Shown in pieces: positions 50,711 to 58,599 of a DNA stretch of 64,000 bases. Made by a program: the position numbers and the translations under genes. The stretch covers positions 1 through 64,000 of the forward strand of contig NZ_FNIL01000005.1 in assembly GCF_900103955.1 (NCBI RefSeq), given 5' to 3'. The notes below the pieces were generated by a model. The model did not search any database, was not told the origin of the DNA, and saw only the letters and a program-made list of their open reading frames with translations. Source of the DNA: Alkalicoccus daliensis. Its GTDB lineage: Bacteria > Bacillota > Bacilli > Bacillales > Salisediminibacteriaceae. Numbering within the stretch: the stretch's first letter is position 1; each line of letters opens with the position of its first letter.

Positions 50711-50807
50711 TGCAGCCTTTGTGTCCATGGGGACGCTTTCCGGGCGGAATGGATCTTCGACTCGGCCAATCTCGCCTCGGAGTCGCCCCATTTCCACTTT
50801 GGCTGCA
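50711..50807. repeat. Palindromic intergenic element
   Basis: Outer arms TGCAGCC (50711-50717) and GGCTGCA (50801-50807), second arms ATGGGGA and GCCCCAT, inner arms CGACTC and GAGTCG. The GGACGCTTTCCG text resembles, as I recall, a repeat found many times in Bacillaceae genomes. The rest of 50440-50892 has no gene. Confidence 0.65.
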
Positions 50808-50892
50808 GAAGCAGTGTATTTTGTGTAAAATCTTTTTCTATTTCGATTTTTTCTTGTCAACTACACTTCGTGGTGATGAACCATTTTTAAAA

Positions 50893-51999
50893 CTATTCCC
50901 TGTCATACAGCCGCGGGACGCGCGGGCTGATGCCGCAGACAATTTCATAATTGATGGTGCCGATCACATCGGCAATTTTATCGATGGAAAACGTTACTTT
51001 ATCATGCAGGCCTGCCTCAATCTCAGTAACATCAATCATTGTCTGATCCATGCAGACACGGCCGATGACCGGAGCCGCAGCGCCATTCACGTCGGCATCA
51101 AACCGGTTGGATATCAGGCGGGGCAGCCCGTCGGCGTAGCCAATCGGCAGAGTAGCAACAAGCCGGTCCGCCGCAAGCGTATGTGTGCGGCCGTAGCTGA
51201 TAGTGCTTCCTGCAGTGAGCGGGCGCAGAGAAACGATCTCGGTGGAAAGCTCCATCGCAGGCTTGATCGGGAAGGGAAGTTCCATTTCCAGATCCGGCCG
51301 GCAGCCATACAAACTGATCCCGACGCGCACCATATCAAGATGTTTATCGGGATGGAGCATCGTGCCTGCGCTGTTGCAGCAGTGTTTTACAGCTGCAGGC
51401 ATCCCTGCATCCTCCAGCGCCTGATACATTTCCTGAAAGCGGGCAAACTGTTCGTCGGTGTAAGGTGAATCTGCTTGATCTGCCACGGCAAAGTGCGTGA
51501 AAATGCCTTCTACATAGATGTTCGGCTCCTTCCAGAGCGGGGCAGCGAGCTTCAGCAGTTTTTCTTCTGTGATCACTCCGATACGTCCCATGCCTGTATC
51601 AACTTTCAGATGGATCTTCAGCGGCTCCTTAAAATCAGGAGCGAGACGCAGCATTTCCTCCTGTACGTCTTCGGAGAAAACGGTAAGCGTAATGTGATGC
51701 GCAGCTGCCTGCCGGATTGCTTCTTCTCCGCCTGTATATCCCATTACTAACAGAGGCTCTGTAAAGCCTGCGTTTCTTAATTCGAGCGCTTCGTCCATAA
51801 TTGCAACGCCGAGTGCTGTGGCGCCGCCGCGGATCGCTGCTTTTGCAGCGGGAACGGCGCCGTGGCCGTAGCCGTTTGCTTTCACAACAGCCATCAGCGT
51901 GCTGTCAGGAGATATGTAATCCCGGAATGCCCGGGTATTATATTCAATCGCTGCGGTAGAGATGGCCGCAGCTGTAGGTCTGTAACTGGATGTCTTCAT
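50893..51999 (-). CDS. alr: Alanine racemase
   Basis: A 368-residue PLP enzyme converting L- to D-alanine for peptidoglycan. The PLP lysine is Lys40 in AVVKANGYGHG. The C-terminal domain has ISYGRTHTL with the conserved tyrosine region, and CMDQTMIDVT. The ATG at 51999 follows GGGAGG; a start at 52065 would overlap unrelated sequence and lacks a ribosome site. It lies 71 nt after ald, so both may be read together in an alanine-catabolic context, D-alanine being converted to the L form. Confidence 0.95.
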   Translation of the reverse strand: MKTSSYRPTAAAISTAAIEYNTRAFRDYISPDSTLMAVVKANGYGHGAVPAAKAAIRGGATALGVAIMDEALELRNAGFTEPLLVMGYTGGEEAIRQAAAHHITLTVFSEDVQEEMLRLAPDFKEPLKIHLKVDTGMGRIGVITEEKLLKLAAPLWKEPNIYVEGIFTHFAVADQADSPYTDEQFARFQEMYQALEDAGMPAAVKHCCNSAGTMLHPDKHLDMVRVGISLYGCRPDLEMELPFPIKPAMELSTEIVSLRPLTAGSTISYGRTHTLAADRLVATLPIGYADGLPRLISNRFDADVNGAAAPVIGRVCMDQTMIDVTEIEAGLHDKVTFSIDKIADVIGTINYEIVCGISPRVPRLYDRE

Positions 52000-52070
52000 G
52001 ATGCTGTTCCTCCCAGGGGCATAAGTAAGAGGACGACACAAGTGCCGCCCTCTTAAATATAACATATCCG

Positions 52071-53204
52071 TCAGGCAAGAATCCCGTTTTCTGTCATTGC
52101 TTCCTGGACCGAGCTGAGCTCATAGCCAAGGTCGCGTGCTACCGCTGCATAAGTCACATGGCCGTTTGCAACGTTGACTCCTTTTGCAAGCGCCGGATTT
52201 TCAGCAACTGCTGCCTGCACTCCTTTACCTGCAATCTGCAGCGCATAAGGCAGCGTAACATTTGTAAGACCGATCGTTGAAGTACGCGGTACGGCACCAG
52301 GCATATTTGCCACGGTATAGTGCACAACGCCGTGTTTCGTGTAGGTAGGATCATCGTGTGTAGTAATGCGATCCACTGTCTCGATAATTCCGCCCTGATC
52401 GATTGCCACATCTACGACGACCGAACCGTCGGACATGGACTGGATCATTTCCTCTGTTACAAGCTTCGGCGCTTTTGCACCTGGAATGAGCACCGCTCCG
52501 ATCACAAGATCCGATTCTTTTACTTCCTGTGCAATCGTAAGTGGATTGGACATTAATGTCTGAATATCGTTGCCGAACTGATCATCCAGCTGCCGCAGAC
52601 GGTCTGCGCTTAAATCGATCATCGTCACGTCCGCTCCTAGGCCGATCGCAATTTTTGCCGCATTCGTCCCAACAACTCCTCCGCCGATAATCGTTACTTT
52701 CCCGCGCTTCACACCGGGGATGCCGGAAAGAAGGATACCCTTGCCGTTTTTCGGTTTCTCAAGGAACTGGGCACCGATCTGGGAAGCCATGCGTCCTGCC
52801 ACTTCACTCATTGGGGTAAGGAGCGGCAGCGTGCCGTTCACTTCCACTGTTTCATAGGCAATCGCAATGACGCCGCTTTCTGTAAGAGCTTCTGCCAGTG
52901 CCGGTTCTGCCGCAAGGTGCAGGTAGGTGAAAAGAATAAGCCCTTTGCGGAAATGTCCATATTCTGATGCCAGCGGTTCTTTTACCTTCATAATCATTTG
53001 TGATTTTGCCCAAACGTCCGCTGCACTGTGAATAATTTCTGCACCAGCTGCTTGATAATCTGCATCTTCAAAGCCGCTGCCAATGCCTGCGCCTGCTTCT
53101 ATCAGCACAGTATGGCCTTTTTCCTGGAGCGTCACAACGCCTGCAGGAGTCATCGCCACCCGGTTTTCGTTGTTTTTGATTTCTGCTGGAATTCCAATAA
53201 TCAT
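52071..53204 (-). CDS. ald: L-alanine dehydrogenase
   Basis: A 377-residue NAD-dependent enzyme converting L-alanine to pyruvate and ammonia. Substrate residues are in MKVKEP and [10 protein letters not shown]. The nucleotide fold has [14 protein letters not shown]. Also [16 protein letters not shown] precedes the ATG. The adeR regulator is next upstream on the same strand and alsT is divergent, forming an alanine-utilisation block. Confidence 0.97.
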   Translation of the reverse strand: MIIGIPAEIKNNENRVAMTPAGVVTLQEKGHTVLIEAGAGIGSGFEDADYQAAGAEIIHSAADVWAKSQMIMKVKEPLASEYGHFRKGLILFTYLHLAAEPALAEALTESGVIAIAYETVEVNGTLPLLTPMSEVAGRMASQIGAQFLEKPKNGKGILLSGIPGVKRGKVTIIGGGVVGTNAAKIAIGLGADVTMIDLSADRLRQLDDQFGNDIQTLMSNPLTIAQEVKESDLVIGAVLIPGAKAPKLVTEEMIQSMSDGSVVVDVAIDQGGIIETVDRITTHDDPTYTKHGVVHYTVANMPGAVPRTSTIGLTNVTLPYALQIAGKGVQAAVAENPALAKGVNVANGHVTYAAVARDLGYELSSVQEAMTENGILA

Positions 53205-53241
53205 TTGTTCGCCCTCCTAGCCGTATTATGTTCTACGGCTC

Positions 53242-53277
53242 AGTATAAGACGAAAAATAAGAGAACGCATTGTGCGT
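53242..53277 (-). promoter_or_regulatory. ald promoter with candidate AdeR operator
   Basis: Minus-strand TATACT (complement of 53242-53247) has no good -35. A palindrome ACGCA-TTG-TGCGT (53265-53277) lies 17 bases upstream, overlapping the -35 position, as expected for an activator-dependent promoter. AdeR activates ald in B. subtilis; its exact site is not asserted here. Confidence 0.45.
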
Positions 53278-53310
53278 AAAATCAAAAATGTAAGCGTTCT
53301 TTTGTGGAAA

Positions 53311-54531
53311 TTAACGAACGTGTTTCGACAGCTTTAAATCAAGATAGAGTCCCAGCTTCTGTACAGGGTCCTTCAGCTTCACACCGCTGATTTCCTGAAT
53401 TCTTTTTAACCGGTAGTTCAGCGTGTTCACGTGGCAGTGCAGCAGCTTTGCGGTTTCGTTCATATTGCCGTCTTTGTAAAGAAATGCTTCCAGTGTTTCC
53501 AGCAGGCTGGAGTTTTGCTCCCGGTCATAATTTTTCAGCTTTGTAATCGCAGGATTTTCATGAAGCTCCTGCAGTTTCCCCGAACGCTCCAGCAGATCAA
53601 TATAACGGAACACACCAAGCTCATGAAAAAAGTGCACTTCCTTCAGTTCGTCAGGGAAGCGCTGCTTTAATTCTGCTACTTTGACTGCTTCCTCATAGCT
53701 TGCTGGAAGGGAGCCGTAATCGGTCACTGCACTGCCGCAGCCGGACCATATATCCAGATCTCCCTGAATTCTCCGCTGCAGCGTTCTGCTGAATTCAAGC
53801 ACTTCTCTTTCATAATCTCCTTCTTTTCGCGGAGAAACGAGAAAAAGAGAAGTATCGTGGTCAAAGGTTTGAATCAGCATCTCGACCTTCTGGGAAGTCT
53901 GTGCCGCGTATGCCAGTTTCTTTCGCAGCGAATCGTCCAGGTGCTGCGTTCGGAAGCTTACTACCGCAAGGGAGCGGTCTGTCGTGATGCCGATTTCCCG
54001 CAGCTGCGCCTGAATTTCCTTATGGGTGCCGGCTTCTCCCGTCACAATCTGCCAAAGCAGTTCCCCATGGTTCTTTTCTTTATTTTTTCGCAGCCGGTTC
54101 AGCTGCTGCAGCTGATTTTTTGCTTTGGATGCTGCAAGAGTCAAATCCTCGAGATCCTCTTCAGTGAGGCTTCCTTCTAAATCAATTACCCATATGTAGC
54201 CGAGCACTTCTTCTTTTCTGCGGATGGAAATGGCGACCCGGTTTCCGAGTCCGATGTCTTCAATTGGTTTTATTACAAGAGGCTCATCTGTTTGATTCAG
54301 CTTTGGAATAATCCCTTCTTTCCAAAAGCGATTGATCACTTTTTCAGGAACACGCCGGCTGATAATCGTGGAAATACGTGCCTCATCTGTACTGTCATGA
54401 TGCGAGCTGTAGGCAAGCAGGTGGTGGTTTGCATCCTCGAGCGTTACCGGACACTGCAGCCGGTCACTGACAGCATCGACAAATTCTTCTAATGAATCAA
54501 AATTACGGTGAAAGGGGGAATCAGTATTCAT
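53311..54531 (-). CDS. adeR: PucR-family transcriptional regulator AdeR
   Basis: A 406-residue regulator. The N-terminal sensory region has a GAF-like feel (TLEDANHHLLAYSSHHDS). The middle is the GGDEF-related domain of the PucR/CdaR type. The C-terminal helix-turn-helix is LLHCHVNTLNYRLKRIQEISGVKL. B. subtilis AdeR, of this family, activates ald in response to alanine. Placement between ald and alsT supports the same role. AAGGAG lies 10 nt before the ATG. Confidence 0.85.
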   Translation of the reverse strand: MNTDSPFHRNFDSLEEFVDAVSDRLQCPVTLEDANHHLLAYSSHHDSTDEARISTIISRRVPEKVINRFWKEGIIPKLNQTDEPLVIKPIEDIGLGNRVAISIRRKEEVLGYIWVIDLEGSLTEEDLEDLTLAASKAKNQLQQLNRLRKNKEKNHGELLWQIVTGEAGTHKEIQAQLREIGITTDRSLAVVSFRTQHLDDSLRKKLAYAAQTSQKVEMLIQTFDHDTSLFLVSPRKEGDYEREVLEFSRTLQRRIQGDLDIWSGCGSAVTDYGSLPASYEEAVKVAELKQRFPDELKEVHFFHELGVFRYIDLLERSGKLQELHENPAITKLKNYDREQNSSLLETLEAFLYKDGNMNETAKLLHCHVNTLNYRLKRIQEISGVKLKDPVQKLGLYLDLKLSKHVR

Positions 54532-54587
54532 ATAGGACAGTCTCCTTCTTTCTCATGGTGAAATAAAGCTTTGTTGAAAATCCACAA

Positions 54588-54602
54588 GGGAAGCGTTTTC
54601 AT
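54588..54602 (-). promoter_or_regulatory. cre-like CcpA site between adeR and alsT
   Basis: On the minus strand ATGAAAACGCTTCCC matches the cre consensus WTGNAANCGNWNNCW at 14 of 15 positions. It lies in the adeR-alsT divergent promoter region, suggesting carbon catabolite control of alanine uptake. Confidence 0.6.
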
Positions 54603-54708
54603 TTCGTGTACAATCACAATTTATCACAGCTTCCGCCATGATAGAATAACACACGTGCTGACATCAGGGAATATACATAAATAGGATAGGAGTGGAAGGC
54701 CAGTGATC

Positions 54709-56115
54709 ATGGATATGTTAGATAGCATTAACAGCGTATTGTGGGGTCCGCCGAGCCTGCTTTTGCTGTTCGGAACAGGACTGTTTTTAACCATCGTGCT
54801 GCGCGGGCTGCAGTTTCGAAAGCTCATTTATGCCTTTAAGATCGGATTTGGAAAAGAAGATAAAGCAGATGCCAAGGCAGAAGGTGACGTCAGCCATTTT
54901 AAAGCACTTATGACAGCGCTTGCAGCGACAATCGGAAACGGAAATATTGCAGGTGTCGCCACAGCGATCACGCTCGGCGGGCCGGGAGCAATCTTCTGGA
55001 TGTGGATTGTCGGACTGCTCGGTATGGCAACAAAATATGCCGAAGCACTGCTTGCAGTGAAATACAGAGTGAAAAACGAACGCGGAGAATATTCCAGCGG
55101 ACCAATGTACTACATAGAAAGAGGACTGGGTAAAAAATATAAACTGCTCGCAGTCGCCTTTGCGGTTTTCGGTGCCTTTGCTGCACTCGGTATCGGCAAC
55201 AGCGTGCAGTCCAATACGATTGCAGATGTTACAAGTACAAGTTTCGGCATGCCGAATTGGCTGACAGGGGTGCTGCTGGTAGGACTCGTCAGTATTATTA
55301 TTTTTGGCGGCATTCAGCGGATCAGTTCCGTCGCAAGCTTTTTCGTGCCGATCATGGCGTTTCTTTACATGGGCGGGGCACTGCTGATTCTGGTATTGAA
55401 TATGGATATGATCCTGCCGGCATTTGAACTTATTTTCTACTACGCATTCAATCCGGTCGCAGCTGCGGGAGGCTTCCTTGGAGTCGTGGTATCTGAAGCG
55501 ATCCGCAACGGTGTTGCCCGCGGAATATTTTCCAACGAGGCAGGACTTGGTACAGCGGCACTGATTGCCGGGAATGCCCGTGCTGATCATCCGGTAAAGC
55601 AGGCACTCGTTGCGATGACGGGAACATTTATAGTGACGATTATCGTCTGTACGATGACAGGAATTACGCTGCTGATCACCGGCTTCTGGGATCCTTCCGG
55701 CGGGGAGCTTTCCGGTGTCGCGCATGATCCCGGCCTGGAGGGAGGAGCACTTACAGGCGCAGCCTTTGCTTCTGTTCTTGGTGTCGTCGGGGAGTATATC
55801 GTGGCATTCTCCGTTATTTTCTTCGGCTTTTCGACGATAGTCGGCTGGTACGTATACGGGGAAAAATGCTTTGAATATATTGCGGGCGCCAAAGGAATCG
55901 CAGGCTACCGCCTTGTATATATTGCAGCCTGCGGAGTCGGTACGGTAGCGAATCTGGCGACCGTCTGGGCGTTTGCAGATATGGCAAATGCACTGATGAT
56001 GATTCCGAACCTGGTGGCACTGCTGCTCCTCTGGAAGGTAGTTGTCGCAGAAACGAACGATTATTTCCAGAATTTCTATCAGCAGGCAGAAATCGTGGAG
56101 AAAAAAGCGAGCTGA
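54709..56115 (+). CDS. alsT: Sodium:alanine symporter (AGCS family)
   Basis: A 468-residue transporter with about 10 to 11 membrane segments. The AGCS signature is present near residue 70 (ATIGNGNIAGVATAITLGGPG), with EAGLGTAALIAGNARADHPVKQA later. Imports L-alanine or glycine with sodium, fitting a saline habitat. The ATG at 54709 is preferred to the GTG two codons earlier, which is too close to GGAAGG. Adjacent divergent adeR and ald complete an alanine-use module. Confidence 0.94.
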   Translation: MDMLDSINSVLWGPPSLLLLFGTGLFLTIVLRGLQFRKLIYAFKIGFGKEDKADAKAEGDVSHFKALMTALAATIGNGNIAGVATAITLGGPGAIFWMWIVGLLGMATKYAEALLAVKYRVKNERGEYSSGPMYYIERGLGKKYKLLAVAFAVFGAFAALGIGNSVQSNTIADVTSTSFGMPNWLTGVLLVGLVSIIIFGGIQRISSVASFFVPIMAFLYMGGALLILVLNMDMILPAFELIFYYAFNPVAAAGGFLGVVVSEAIRNGVARGIFSNEAGLGTAALIAGNARADHPVKQALVAMTGTFIVTIIVCTMTGITLLITGFWDPSGGELSGVAHDPGLEGGALTGAAFASVLGVVGEYIVAFSVIFFGFSTIVGWYVYGEKCFEYIAGAKGIAGYRLVYIAACGVGTVANLATVWAFADMANALMMIPNLVALLLLWKVVVAETNDYFQNFYQQAEIVEKKAS

Positions 56116-56139
56116 CTGCAGAAAGCATAAAGATTCAGA

Positions 56140-56179
56140 AGAGACAGCGAATGGGTCATTCCTTTGCTGTCTCTTTTTG
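56140..56179 (+). terminator. alsT terminator
   Basis: AGAGACAGC and GCTGTCTCT arms, followed by TTTTT. The rest of 56116-56425 is AT-rich and carries the operator-like palindrome described next. Confidence 0.9.
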
Positions 56180-56385
56180 TTCTGTTAAAAGCTGCCGCTG
56201 ATAAAATTTAATAATTCCTTACCATAAATCCATGGACGGGAAGAAGGAGCCTTGGGACGAGAATTGTCAGTTCCTCTTTTAAAAAGACGAATTTTTATTG
56301 AAAATAATTCAGCTGGAGTATTTCTGTGTGAAAAGACAACATTTTGTAACAAATTATCACAAAATGAACTTTTTTTCCGGCGGTC

Positions 56386-56397
56386 GTTTACGTAAAC
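56386..56397. promoter_or_regulatory. Palindrome before the DeoR/NosL-like gene
   Basis: GTTTACGTAAAC is a perfect 12-base palindrome, 28 bases before the ATG of a DeoR-type regulator. It is a candidate autoregulatory operator; no promoter elements could be fixed around it. Confidence 0.5.
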
Positions 56398-56425
56398 TGA
56401 AAAGAGATGAAAGGATGAGGCCGGA

Positions 56426-56998
56426 ATGAAGCCGCTGGAAAGACAAAATGTTATTATAGAAATGGCAAAAAAACACGAAGTAGTCCAGGTGGCTGACATC
56501 AGCCGCATCTGCCAGGTATCGGAAATGACGATTTACCGCGATGTGCAGAAGCTGGAACAAGCAGGACACATTCATAAAACTTCCCGGGGAATTACAGCAC
56601 TTAGGCAGAAGCAGACTTCAGAAGAAAGCTGTTCCTACTGTCATAAACCAGCAGGAGGAAGGCTGGCCGTACAGCTGGTTTTTAAGGATAATACCCAGGA
56701 AAAAGCATGCTGTTCACATTGTGCACTGCTGCGCTATACGGAAAAACGGGAAGATACTGTACAGATCCTTTGCAGGGATTTTCTGCTTGATACGACGATT
56801 AACGCCAAGCATGCAGCTTTTGTCATCAACAGCGAGCTGCCATTATTCTGCTGCAGTCCCCAGCCCCTCGTATTTCAGCGGCAGATGGATGCTGAAAGGT
56901 TTGCTGCAGGCTTTGGAGGAAGTATTTGTTCGTTTGAGGAAGCAGTAAGCAAACTGACACAGGATATGAGCTGCGGATGCAGCGTGACCTATAGATAA
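56426..56998 (+). CDS. DeoR-type regulator with a NosL-like, Cys-rich domain
   Basis: A 190-residue protein. Residues 1-55 form a DeoR helix-turn-helix (VVQVADISRICQVSEMTIYRDVQKLE). A CSYC...CSHC pair (about residues 70-100) suggests a zinc knuckle. The C-terminal part (AAFVINSELPLFCCSPQPLVF, then ERFAAGFGGSICSFEEAV) resembles NosL/YHS-like metal-binding domains. No sugar-phosphate-binding domain typical of DeoR is present. It probably senses a metal or redox signal. The gene after it, 17 nt on, encodes a His-rich lipoprotein, so it may control that gene. Assignment of the C-terminal domain is by pattern only. Confidence 0.75.
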   Translation: MKPLERQNVIIEMAKKHEVVQVADISRICQVSEMTIYRDVQKLEQAGHIHKTSRGITALRQKQTSEESCSYCHKPAGGRLAVQLVFKDNTQEKACCSHCALLRYTEKREDTVQILCRDFLLDTTINAKHAAFVINSELPLFCCSPQPLVFQRQMDAERFAAGFGGSICSFEEAVSKLTQDMSCGCSVTYR

Positions 56999-57015
56999 AC
57001 TGGAGGAAGATCAGA

Positions 57016-57903
57016 ATGAAAAAAATAATGATAACTGCTGCTCTCGGGCTCTTGGCAGCCTGCGGCACAACAGAGGAAAATAATAACGAGCAGAGCGGTG
57101 CAGTAGGCGTTGACGAAATTAATCTGGCACAGCTGGAAGCGGAAATTGAAGCGCCGGACACGCTGGAGCCGGGAGAAGAAGCAGAACTGCGTGTGCTTGT
57201 GACGCAGGGAGAGGAAATCGTAGACGACGCAAGTGAAGTGACATGGGAAATCTGGCAGGCAGGTGCCAAAGAAGAGAGCGATATGCTGGAAGCAGACCTT
57301 CCGGGGGAGGAAGGCTGGTACAGCGTGCAATATGACTTTGAAGAGGAAGCCGTTTATCATGTACAGTCACACACCACTGCGCGGGGGATGCACGTGATGC
57401 CGGTGCACGATATTATTGTCGGTGATCCGGAGGAAGAAGAACTGGAAAGTGCGGAAGAGACAGAGCACGAAAACAGTATGAATGACCATGAGCACGGGGG
57501 AAATGAAGAAAATAATCATGAACATGGAGAAGAGGGAACGCACGAGCAGGGAGAAAATAATGCTTCTGCTGCCAACGAAGATCACAGTCTTACGCATGGA
57601 GCGATGCATGAAAGTATGTCGATCGACTGGAATACTCCAGCGAACTTAGTAGGCGTGGAAGAAGTAACGATCACAATGGACATCTTTTGGGAAGAAGAGG
57701 CCTGGGAAGACGGGGAGGTCCGTCTGGAAATCTGGCAGCACCACGATGAAATGAGGACATGGCTCGAGGCTGAAGAAACAGACCCGGGCACGTACGAAAA
57801 AACCTTTGCACCGGAAGAATCCGGAAGCTATCACATTATGGTGCACCTGGAAGATGAAGAAGTGCATGAACATATTCAGTACGAGCTTTATGTAGAGGAA
57901 TAA
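57016..57903 (+). CDS. Lipoprotein with FixH/YtkA-like domains and His-rich linker
   Basis: A 295-residue exported lipoprotein. The signal ends in LLAAC with Cys at residue 16. Two FixH/YtkA-like beta-sandwich repeats (EIEAPDTLEPGEEAELRVLV and the second around VEEVTITMDIFW) flank a His/Glu-rich linker (about residues 150-200, with NDHEHGGN and NHEHGEE), a likely copper or zinc ligand zone. Acidic overall. It follows the DeoR/NosL-like gene by 17 nt, with GGAGG upstream. Possibly delivers or buffers metal at the cell surface. Confidence 0.78.
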   Translation: MKKIMITAALGLLAACGTTEENNNEQSGAVGVDEINLAQLEAEIEAPDTLEPGEEAELRVLVTQGEEIVDDASEVTWEIWQAGAKEESDMLEADLPGEEGWYSVQYDFEEEAVYHVQSHTTARGMHVMPVHDIIVGDPEEEELESAEETEHENSMNDHEHGGNEENNHEHGEEGTHEQGENNASAANEDHSLTHGAMHESMSIDWNTPANLVGVEEVTITMDIFWEEEAWEDGEVRLEIWQHHDEMRTWLEAEETDPGTYEKTFAPEESGSYHIMVHLEDEEVHEHIQYELYVEE

Positions 57904-57942
57904 TATAAAGCTTACTAAAACAAAACAACAGCTGTTATGTGT

Positions 57943-57988
57943 AAAAAAGCAGCCTTCAGCGGGGTCACCTGCAGAAGGCTGCTTTTTT
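57943..57988 (+). terminator. Terminator after the FixH/YtkA-like gene
   Basis: AAAAAAGCAGCCTTC and GAAGGCTGCTTTTTT arms. Confidence 0.9.
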
Positions 57989-58173
57989 ATGCTGATAAAT
58001 AAATCCGAGAAATAATATACAATATTTGTAAGGTGGATTATAATAAATGTAACTCAATGGAACGGAAATGCTGGTTGGCAGGAATTTTCGTTTGTATATG
58101 CTTAATATATACACAGCGTTCTATGCTTTAACGAAAGAATGAATAATAGAATATATCAGCGGGGGTATGTAAA

Positions 58174-58515
58174 ATGGGCGCGAATGATCCAGTCTGGATT
58201 TTTATCTTAATGTACATTCTCTTTTATGCTACTTTTGTCGATGCGATGAATATTTTCAAACAGGGCAGAAGAAAATTTTTGTCTCTCGTCATGATGGTCA
58301 TTACCCCAGTGCATTTTGGATTGGCATTCGTAAACTCTATGGGTCGGGGAGAAGGAGTTACTGAATTGCAGCACCTGTTTCATTCGTTGATGGAATTTCA
58401 GGCCTGGGCAGTGATCGTTATTCTTGCATATGTATATATTCTCGTCTGGTGGCTTCATGCCTTTTTTACATGGATGAAAACTCAAAATATTCAGCAGAGG
58501 GTGGATAAGGAATAA
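58174..58515 (+). CDS. Small membrane protein of unknown function
   Basis: A 113-residue hydrophobic protein with three likely membrane segments (DPVWIFILMYILFYATF, LSLVMMVITPVHFGLAFV, WAVIVILAYVYILVWWL). No family recognised. It is a single gene: upstream is an AT-rich gap with TATAAT near 58038, and downstream a terminator shared with the convergent PBP gene. The GGGGG before the ATG is a usable ribosome site. Confidence 0.7.
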   Translation: MGANDPVWIFILMYILFYATFVDAMNIFKQGRRKFLSLVMMVITPVHFGLAFVNSMGRGEGVTELQHLFHSLMEFQAWAVIVILAYVYILVWWLHAFFTWMKTQNIQQRVDKE

Positions 58516-58556
58516 TTTCATGGACGTACAGTATATGAATATTTGATAAACACTGC

Positions 58557-58599
58557 AAAAAAGCGAGGAAAAGAGGGCTGCTCTTTTCCTCGCTTTTTC
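58557..58599. terminator. Shared convergent terminator
   Basis: AAAAAGCGAGGAAAAGAG pairs with CTCTTTTCCTCGCTTTTT across a five-base loop, between the small membrane protein gene and the PBP gene. Confidence 0.93.

Noticed and set aside
54787-55725. 312-codon frame antisense to alsT
   Set aside because: Lies entirely inside the alsT gene; composition is low-complexity Cys/Arg/His typical of an antisense shadow, with no recognisable domain.
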